From assembly GCA_001247695.2 (NCBI GenBank), contig LGRX02030290.1, forward strand, positions 1-64,000: 64,000 nt of DNA, given 5' to 3'. Below, piece after piece: positions 57,384 through 64,000 of the stretch (positions are counted from its first letter, which is position 1; each line of letters begins with the position of its first letter). This DNA is from Cymbomonas tetramitiformis (lineage: Eukaryota; Chlorophyta; Pyramimonadophyceae; Pyramimonadales; Pyramimonadaceae). Below the pieces are notes generated by a model. It saw nothing but the letters and a program-made list of their open reading frames with translations. It searched no databases and was not told the DNA's origin. Position numbers and translations under genes: made by a program.

Positions 57384-59381
57384 ATGGCCAAAACCGCTAA
57401 CAGACCCAGACTGACGTGCGCAGGCTCGTCCAAATCGACCCAAAAAACCACCGCGAGCGAACAGCATCACCAGCCACAACGTGAAGCGACAGCTGGCCTG
57501 CCAGAGATCGAAAACATGCCAGAGTACGACCAGTGCCCTGACGGCTCGGACTCAGACTCTGAGCCGCGCCACTCTCCAAAAATAACATCTGTCGAACTTG
57601 GCCTGTCGGAATCCTCCGACTCCGAGCTAGAGTACGCCACTCCGGAAGCCGACCGGGCAACCGGTATGGCAGGCATACAACACGAGAAGGACGTTCCATC
57701 GGAACGTGCTGACGAGAAACACGCAGAAGACATCCCACCCAAGCAACAGAAGACCAGGAAGGTACACTTCGCGGGAAGTGCGATCCCGCAAAAACAAAAA
57801 ACATACAAACCACAAGAAGACGGGCTACCCGGCACTGCCGGCCCCCGCGCCAGGAACCCCGAGGGGACAGCACCTGGTAACAAAACACAAGTCCCGCAGG
57901 AGGAGCTGCGAAGGGCGCTGGACAGGCCCATCGACTACAGAAAAGTCGACGGAGCCCCGGCAGACAACATCCCGAGCCTCCTTGAACACACCACATCGAA
58001 GAGCGCGGAGACCCCGCTGGAAAAGGTGTCTAGAATCTACCAGCGCCGTCCCAAGGCCACGGAAAACCCGGAAGCCAGAATCTACCACACAGCCACCAAG
58101 TGGCACACTGACCGCAGGGAGGTACTGGTGGCTGAGGACCCTCCAGCGCATGCCTTTAAACTGGGAGTGCCCGTGGTACGTGGGGAGAGACTCTCTCTCA
58201 CCCACGTACGATCAGTCACGGGCAGCAGCCTGGACCCAAGCGACACGGGGCCCACAGGTTTCCCGTATACGGGAACCCCACAACTAAAAATAGTGGACCT
58301 GGACGAGAGCATCAAGGAAGTGCTCAAGTACCTGCGGTACCTGAACGCCCTTCTTTTTGACGTGTCCGACTCACCAGAGAACATAGTGTACGACCTCCGA
58401 CACACGCACATCTGGCTCAACAGCGCGGGCAGGGTCAGGCAGATAGACCTTGCCTTCCAGAACAGACCCTTGGCAGCCTTTGTGCTGTTTAACCCGGTCT
58501 TTCGGCTCCCGCTACACGTGGTGCCGCAGGCGCATCAAACCTGCACCAGGGAGCAGCCAGTGCTCCCGTGCATCTACATATGGTCCCCCTGGGCGCCGGT
58601 AGAGGGGCCGACAGCAGGACGCAGCGTCCTGGTCTACGGGCCACTGCTCAAGGGGAAAACCATAGAGGAAGTCTCGAACATCCTGGCGACCTCCGTCATC
58701 GAGAGACAGGAGGCAAGGCACGAGTTGGGGCACCTGGTCGACAGAATCCGAAAAGGTACGGTGAGGGAATCTCCGGAAGACGCGGCCCTCAGGGAGGTAC
58801 TGCTGCTGGAGGCGGTCTCACCGGCAGCAGCGGAGCTCATCTTGCAACATCCGTACCCCTGGGGTGTGGCTACGACCACTTGCTGGCTACCCAGCAAGGA
58901 GGTCAGCGACGAGGTCGCAGCCAGGGAAGTGGCCATCGTGGACAGGAAGCAGGTACTGCACGACCATCACCGAGGCCACATCGTGCAGGCCATCGTGGAA
59001 CACATCGAGAAACTGACCGCCAACACCACTGCCCTCAAGGACACCGAAAACATCTTTGACTTCCACGTGCCGTCCCGGCAGTGGGCGCCTTCGACGCCAG
59101 GGGACCCATCGTCCCTGCTACAGTGGAAGCGCAACGGTGGTGGGTATACAATCAACTACTACGCCATACTTGCTGGAAAGGCGTACGACGCGATCGCCAA
59201 GGCGGGAAAGCAGACGGTGAGAGTACTGGCAGGGGTAGACGACTCTGGCCGACGCATCTCCATCTCGATCACAGTTGAGGTGGGAAGGTGGAGCGCCCAA
59301 GGTGCGGGCACCAAGCAACGTCAAACCCCACGGGCAGCACGTGGCAGCGGGAGGCGCGTGGGGGGAGAATCGACCAGATAG
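57384..59381 (+). CDS. Plus-strand LINE, N-terminal gag-like segment
   Basis: 666 codons from the first in-frame ATG (57384, MAKTANRPRLTCAG). The N-terminal third is charged and low complexity. From about residue 250 it looks folded (GERLSLTHVRSVTGSSLDP, LRYLNALLFDVSDSPEN, LAFQNRPLAAFVLFNP, IYIWSPW), with no domain I can name. Near its end (REVAIVDRKQVL, AYDAIAKAGKQTVRV) it aligns with the first residues of LINE copy 1 (TEVIVVDKGSTI, AYEWLGKQDRRTVRL), which shows what copy 1 lost by truncation. It leaves phase at the G6 run 59360-59365. Confidence 0.65.
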   Translation: MAKTANRPRLTCAGSSKSTQKTTASEQHHQPQREATAGLPEIENMPEYDQCPDGSDSDSEPRHSPKITSVELGLSESSDSELEYATPEADRATGMAGIQHEKDVPSERADEKHAEDIPPKQQKTRKVHFAGSAIPQKQKTYKPQEDGLPGTAGPRARNPEGTAPGNKTQVPQEELRRALDRPIDYRKVDGAPADNIPSLLEHTTSKSAETPLEKVSRIYQRRPKATENPEARIYHTATKWHTDRREVLVAEDPPAHAFKLGVPVVRGERLSLTHVRSVTGSSLDPSDTGPTGFPYTGTPQLKIVDLDESIKEVLKYLRYLNALLFDVSDSPENIVYDLRHTHIWLNSAGRVRQIDLAFQNRPLAAFVLFNPVFRLPLHVVPQAHQTCTREQPVLPCIYIWSPWAPVEGPTAGRSVLVYGPLLKGKTIEEVSNILATSVIERQEARHELGHLVDRIRKGTVRESPEDAALREVLLLEAVSPAAAELILQHPYPWGVATTTCWLPSKEVSDEVAAREVAIVDRKQVLHDHHRGHIVQAIVEHIEKLTANTTALKDTENIFDFHVPSRQWAPSTPGDPSSLLQWKRNGGGYTINYYAILAGKAYDAIAKAGKQTVRVLAGVDDSGRRISISITVEVGRWSAQGAGTKQRQTPRAARGSGRRVGGESTR

Positions 59382-60862
59382 CCGAGGAGGTGGCCTCCCA
59401 GTTCATCAACAAAGTGGGGTCGAAGGCCGACGAGGTCTTCCAGCAGGCCGTGGCCACCAGCAAGCAGCCCACCCCCGAGACCAAGAAGCTGCTCAAAAAC
59501 ATCAACAAGCAACTGGAAAGGTTCAACGAGTCCAAGCCCGTCACACTGGACGAACTCCGTGACTTGCACAAGGAACAAGAGCGCAACGCTGGGGTGCGCC
59601 ATACAGAGATCACTCAAGAGGTACGGGGCTTTCATAAAACATACCAGGAAACCGGTGGTGCCATGGTGGACACCCTCAAAGCACTCACCGATCGACTGAC
59701 AGGCGACGGAAAACACCAGGCACCCGATCATCCGCTTCACTTCACAAAAAGACCGACACCACAGACCGCGGAGGAGGACGATCAATACCGGGGCATCCCC
59801 TACACTGGCAAGAAACCCGATCCCAAGAGGAACCAGCCCCCACCAAAGAGACCGGCAATCGGCACGGGGGGCCGGGCGATCGACGCTGAGCCACCGGCGA
59901 AACGGAGGGCACAAGGGGGCGCACAGGCAGCAGCACAAGCGGGGGCACAATCTGAGAGCCCCCGACCTGCCCCGCCAGTCACTAGAAAGGTGAGCAATCA
60001 TACAACCCCCTGCCCTGCTGACCAACTTACATCACAAGCCACCACACCCTGCCAGTGGGATCACACCCCCACTGCACTGACAAACAACATCTGTGCTGCA
60101 GAGGACCAAGGAGGCAGCAGGGCTACAAGACAGAGTGGCCTAACAGAGCCAGCCACAGGACCCCATCGCGAGAGGAAAGATAGAGCAAGCAGACCCAGTA
60201 TAGTTAGCCTGAACTTACAAATCATGGTAATATTTATGTTGTCTCTACCTGCCAATGCAATTGTCACTGACAAGCACCGTGAATGCATGCACCCAGCATG
60301 CATTTCCTGCATTGACCATACCGGGGGACCGAGCATGAACCGTACACCGTTCGAATGGAAAATGTCAGTTCACTATAATAACTCACAACAAACTAACCAA
60401 AAACTGATAACAACACCCCGACAAACAAAGAGTTCACACCACTCTTGGGTTCACCCTGATGACGCACCAAACATTTGGAATAATGCTGCTTCACAATACC
60501 CACACTCCCACGCCAGTGGCAAGCAAAACAAAAAGCACCAAAGGGACAGCAAATGCGGGCACACACCAGTGATTACGAAGGTCCTACCCAAACCTTTCAG
60601 CCGAGGAAGGGCAACATTACCACCCAACTGGCTAAACCATAATTACACAAGTAACCCTACAATAACCCTAAGCAAAAAAGATACAAATGACAGTATACAG
60701 CCCAAATTACTGGGAATAAAACTGAAAAACCTCGGGGGACGACTCAGGGGGGTGGAAGGACTGTATACACAAAATACAAGAGCAAAATTCCAATGGTCGA
60801 CCACAAACGAATTCCTAAAAATGCTCTACGTTAAATTCGGAAAAAACCGGAGAATATACTGA
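59288..60862 (+). CDS. Plus-strand LINE, coiled-coil segment and first repeat module
   Basis: The meaningful part begins near 59366 (RIDQIAEEVASQFINKVG), reached from the previous frame by one added G. A helical stretch (KKLLKNINKQLERFNESKPV) parallels copy 1 (LTEENREFQKQHLGI). A basic/Pro-rich part, a hydrophobic segment (IMVIFMLSLPANAIV) and the first tandem module ending TTNEFLKMLYVKFGK follow. The TGA at 60860 is reached only because the A6 run 60841-60846 has one A too many relative to the second module. Confidence 0.65.
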   Translation: MERPRCGHQATSNPTGSTWQREARGGRIDQIAEEVASQFINKVGSKADEVFQQAVATSKQPTPETKKLLKNINKQLERFNESKPVTLDELRDLHKEQERNAGVRHTEITQEVRGFHKTYQETGGAMVDTLKALTDRLTGDGKHQAPDHPLHFTKRPTPQTAEEDDQYRGIPYTGKKPDPKRNQPPPKRPAIGTGGRAIDAEPPAKRRAQGGAQAAAQAGAQSESPRPAPPVTRKVSNHTTPCPADQLTSQATTPCQWDHTPTALTNNICAAEDQGGSRATRQSGLTEPATGPHRERKDRASRPSIVSLNLQIMVIFMLSLPANAIVTDKHRECMHPACISCIDHTGGPSMNRTPFEWKMSVHYNNSQQTNQKLITTPRQTKSSHHSWVHPDDAPNIWNNAASQYPHSHASGKQNKKHQRDSKCGHTPVITKVLPKPFSRGRATLPPNWLNHNYTSNPTITLSKKDTNDSIQPKLLGIKLKNLGGRLRGVEGLYTQNTRAKFQWSTTNEFLKMLYVKFGKNRRIY

Positions 60863-61520
60863 AACCCAGCAAAATTTTTGCACCACCACGGGACAACAAA
60901 ACAAAAACACAACCCACCTTGGGAATACCAGTTGGGGCATTACAGCAAGTGATTTGAGGCAATGTAACGCTGTAACCATAAACCCAACAACTGGGCTGCA
61001 TAGACACGAGAAGGGCAGAGCAACAGCAACCCAATGTGACTACCCCCACCAGTCGATAGTAGCATTACCACCCACCCGACTAACCCATGAATGTCCGAAC
61101 AGCACAAACAACCCTATAATAACCCTAGGCAAAAAAGACACGAATGACCTTACACAGCCCAAACTACTGGGAAGGAAGCCAAAAAACTCTAGGGGACGAC
61201 TCATGGGGGCGGAAGGGCAATGCACACAAAATATGAGAGCAAAATTCCAAAAGTCGACCACAAGCGAATTCCTAAAAATGCTCTACGTTAAAATCAGAAA
61301 AACTGGAAAACATGTTGAAACTCAAAAAAATTTTGGCACAGCCATGGGACAACGAACTAAAAACACAACTCACTCTGGGAATACCTTTAGGGGTGTTACA
61401 ACATGCGATTTAGGGCAATGTAACGCTGTAACCATAAACCCAAAAAATAGACTACACAGCTGCACGAAGTGCGGGGCAGCAGCAACTCAATGTGAACACC
61501 CCCACCGACCAACGGTAACA
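60600..61520 (+). repeat. Tandem ~457-bp coding repeats in the plus-strand LINE
   Basis: 'attcctaaaaatgctctacg' occurs at 60811 and 61268. Preceding blocks also repeat (KKDTND..QPKLLG.K.KN..GRL, TQN.RAKFQ.STT), as do following ones (QNF.T..GQ..KNTTH.GNT, QCNAVTINP). Unit length is 456 plus the 1-nt insertion, or 152 codons; a partial third unit starts at TLPPTRLI. Confidence 0.85.
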
Positions 61521-64000
61521 TTACCGCCCACCCGACTGATAAGGAGCAACCAGGACATTGCCAGGCCCCTGCAGAACGCCGCACTCGCCCTGACCCCAAT
61601 ACTCACCATGCTATTACTTACCACAGTGCCAAGAAGAAAAGCGCCTGGCCGCACGAAGAAAACGAACAACATTGAACCCAACAGCATAACGTGTAAAAGG
61701 AGGAACAGGAGGAAATGGACCAAGGCGAGAAATGCAACGAAAGAGAGGGCACAACCACCTCCCGGCCAGAAACTGCTCAGAATAATTTACCGAAATGGTA
61801 AACCCATGCTCATTAGAACAAGGAAACCCGAATATGCGGTAACTGCAATACCAGAGGGCACCCCAACCAAGAGCAAGATGCTGATGAGGGGAGTTGAGCA
61901 GAGAATGAGGCAAAGAGCCAGCCGCTGCAAGCAGAGCATGGCAGGTGGGGGAAGCCAGGACCACGCGGGGATGCACCCACACAACACCACCTCAAAAGGA
62001 CTGTTCGAAAGGAAGGGCCGACTGAACATGTTCCAAATGCAACATGCCCACACACTATATGAGAATGACCCATTGCCTCCTCTGGTGGTAGCTTCAATGA
62101 GGGAAACACTGAAACCAGGGAACACCAAAGAGCCACATACTACGAAGGCACTACAACTACTCAGGAACCTCCAGAGCTTCTGCATACCGGTATGCGATGG
62201 CAAGCACTGGAGAGTAGTGCTGGCGGGACCAGACAAAGCAAACGACAAACTTAAGCTCTGGATATATGATTCCTTGAATGGTAAAACTAAAGCAACCCTA
62301 CGCAACACAAAGAGACTTACAACAGAAATGACCAACTGGGCAGAACACCTCACAAGGAAACTAAGCAGACAAGTAACAGTGGAACTCATGAACGTGGGCA
62401 ACCAAAGCGCACAAGACCACTACAGCTGTGGGGTATGGGCCCTGATGGCCACCAAAGCATGGATGCACTTCCAGGAAGCATGCCCAGAGGGACACTGGCC
62501 CACCCACTTCAATGAGGCGGTCAGCAAATGGGGACCCACCAACAGAGCAGCGGTTGATGCCTACAGGAAGTCGATACAACACTCAGTGAAGAAAAGAATA
62601 ATTGCCGCCGAAGGACAACAGCAAACGCCAGGGGGCAGTCAGCAAATGACAGGGGCCAGGGAACCCACTGATGACCCAAACCCAAACCCGCAAGCCGAGG
62701 CACAACCGCCACGAACCCAGGAGGGGGGGCACAGAGAACACACAAAGCAACAGGGACTATGGAAATGGCTCCATAGACTGACCCCCACGAACCAGACAAG
62801 GGACGATGAGCAAACGCTCGGAGAGCAGGGAACGATGGAAACCCACTCGGACGAGGGGGGGGAAGAGACAAGCGATGAACCCACTGCACAATGGGAGAAA
62901 TTCGAAGACGTGCAACAGGAGGCACCGGAAACAAACAAAGACCCCCGAAAACACCAGCCCCCCCTCACAGAACCAAAAAAGGGGGAGATAGGAGAAGACC
63001 GCCTACACATGCTCACATGGAACATAGCGGGACAAAGTGACGCCTGCCTCGACCTAGCAGAGGCAGTCAGGAAAAGACACCAGAACCAACTGGGTCTGCA
63101 AGTGGTGGTGCTCACGGAAGTGAAGCATGCACACGACAGTGTGATGAGGAAATTCAGAGACCTGCAGTACACTGCAATAGGCACCAAAACAGAGGCGAAA
63201 GAAGCAGACGGTACTGCAGAGCAGCCAGTGAAAGGAGGAGTAGCCATACTACTTAGCAGCCCCTACGGCCACGCTCACAACCACCATGTTGTCCCAGCGA
63301 GGCACCTGGAGGGGTACCTGCTCCATGTGGTGTTACACCTGCCCGGGGAAGTAATGTACCACGTGCTGGGCATATACAACCCACCGGGAGCGGAGGAGGG
63401 GAAAACCAGAGACAAAATACTAAAGTACACAGCCAACCTGTTCCGAAGAACAGCGGAAAACCCGAACGAGCATGTCATTGTTGGAGGAGACCTCAATGCA
63501 AGCAACACCAGCACAGGAAAGAGGGTAACGAAAACCGACAGACAATGGAAAAAGCTCGCGGAAGAGTTGAACCTCCATAATGTGGGTCCAACGGTTAATA
63601 CCACGCTGAACTGGGCAGAGAACAGAAACATTGACAGATGGCTAGCACCGAAGGACAAACGGGCCCAATACGAGAGGGGAAGCACCGCACACCTCACTCA
63701 ACACCACACGAGTGACCACGAGATGGTAAGCCTTACGACCCTTCGGCTAGACAGCATAGACACCCATGAACCATACGTGGACCAAGACCCCCACCCAGGG
63801 CAAGTAAAACTGAACACGCCCTTGAGCAAAGCCCACAGGGAAACCCTCCAAAGCGTCCTCCTCAGAACACACGACTACGCCAGGACTGCTAAGCTGAAAG
63901 ACATGACAGAGATAGCCACCCGATGTAGGGAAGAAGGCAACAAGCAGGTGGCACATGCCACCATAGACAGAGCAGGAGAGGCAGTGCTGAGTATACTCAA
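60819..64000 (+). CDS. Plus-strand LINE: second module, Ulp1-like protease, APE nuclease (partial)
   Basis: Open without a stop from 60819 to the window edge (about 1,060 codons); no stop is met in the window. The in-frame continuation of the upstream segment begins near 60846 (TGEYTETQQNF). It contains the second repeat module with several Cys (CTKCG...QCEHPH), a hydrophobic segment near 61590-61635, and a Ulp1-like protease at about 62190-62480: GKHWRVVLAGP (His), LWIYDSLNG (Asp) and QDHYSCGVWAL (Gln/Cys). A hydrophilic linker follows. The APE domain runs from 63000 to about 63730: MLTWNIAGQ, VVLTEVKHA, VGGDLNAS, NRNIDRWLA, HHTSDHEMV. All APE catalytic positions that I can check are present. 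Confidence 0.85.

Larger units (their letters stand above)
57384..64000 (+). mobile_element. Plus-strand giant LINE (divergent family), 5' part, continues beyond window
   Basis: Homologous in layout to LINE copy 1: N-terminal gag-like region, tandem ~152-residue modules, Ulp1-like protease, then APE nuclease, with RT expected beyond 64000. Protein similarity is low (LTWNIAGQ vs LTWNIQGS; EFLKMLYVKI vs ELLQELYVKI), so it is a separate family. The coding region is in three phases joined by 1-nt shifts in a G6 run (59360-59365) and an A6 run (60841-60846). Confidence 0.82.

Noticed and set aside
57050..57451. N-terminal ~130 residues of the 743-codon minus ORF as part of LINE copy 2
   Set aside because: Homology with copy 1 begins only at about 57049; the upstream residues are antisense to the plus-strand LINE leader.
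60841..60847. A_AAA_AAC slippery heptamer as a programmed -1 frameshift site
   Set aside because: It is in the right phase for slippage, but a -1 shift leads to the wrong frame; the continuing ORF needs +1 (or removal of one A), so an indel is more likely.

Overview
The window contains no recognisable single-copy host gene, rRNA, tRNA or CRISPR array. It is a nest of transposable elements from a eukaryotic nuclear genome. Evidence for a eukaryote: LTR retrotransposons with a chromodomain and with a PHD finger, APE-type LINEs, a Penelope-like element, a GT-AG intron-like insert and a TTAA-flanked MITE. The lineage cannot be fixed from sequence alone. An alga or algal-type protist is my best inference, because retrotransposons that carry a C5 DNA methyltransferase have been reported in dinoflagellates and charophytes, dual-endonuclease (Dualen/RandI) LINEs are known from green algae, and Penelope-like elements with an N-terminal GIY-YIG domain are known from the green lineage and protists.

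Layout. 1-2239: non-coding DNA with a foldback element inside an inverted 30-bp satellite. 2240-26736 (+): a decayed Ty3/gypsy chromovirus (gag, protease, RT, RNase H, integrase, chromodomain), broken by three insertions and one intron-like insert. The insertions are a gag-only LTR element (2479-6239, TSD GATCA), a piggyBac-like MITE (8413-8960, TSD TTAA) and a ~15 kb retroelement (about 10052-24991). The ~15 kb element encodes gag-protease, RT-RNase H fused to a DNMT3-like cytosine methyltransferase, integrase, a PHD finger and a second SAM-methyltransferase-like domain. A 76-bp GT-AG insert lies at 25934-26009. About 26813-57049 (-): a 5'-truncated giant LINE (copy 2), split by a Penelope-like element (48092-55125, +) and by a second, nearly 14 kb LINE of the same superfamily (copy 1, 33579-47576, -) with a 14-bp TSD. 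Copy 1 holds one 4,627-codon reading frame. 57.1-64.0 kb (+): the 5' part of a third, divergent LINE of the same superfamily, running off the window.

The insertions can be removed by eye: excising one TSD plus the insert restores the reading frame across the TR-GAG, MITE and LINE-1 junctions. This gives a relative order. The chromovirus and LINE copy 2 are the old substrates; the TR-GAG element, MITE, DNMT element, PLE and LINE copy 1 are younger. The main points of interest are the DNMT/PHD/second-methyltransferase retroelement, the giant LINE combining a Ulp1-like protease, APE nuclease, RT, PCIF1-like methyltransferase, RNase H and restriction-like endonuclease, and the PLE whose terminal repeats carry hammerhead-ribozyme-like motifs and whose two ORFs are joined in frame through one UAG.
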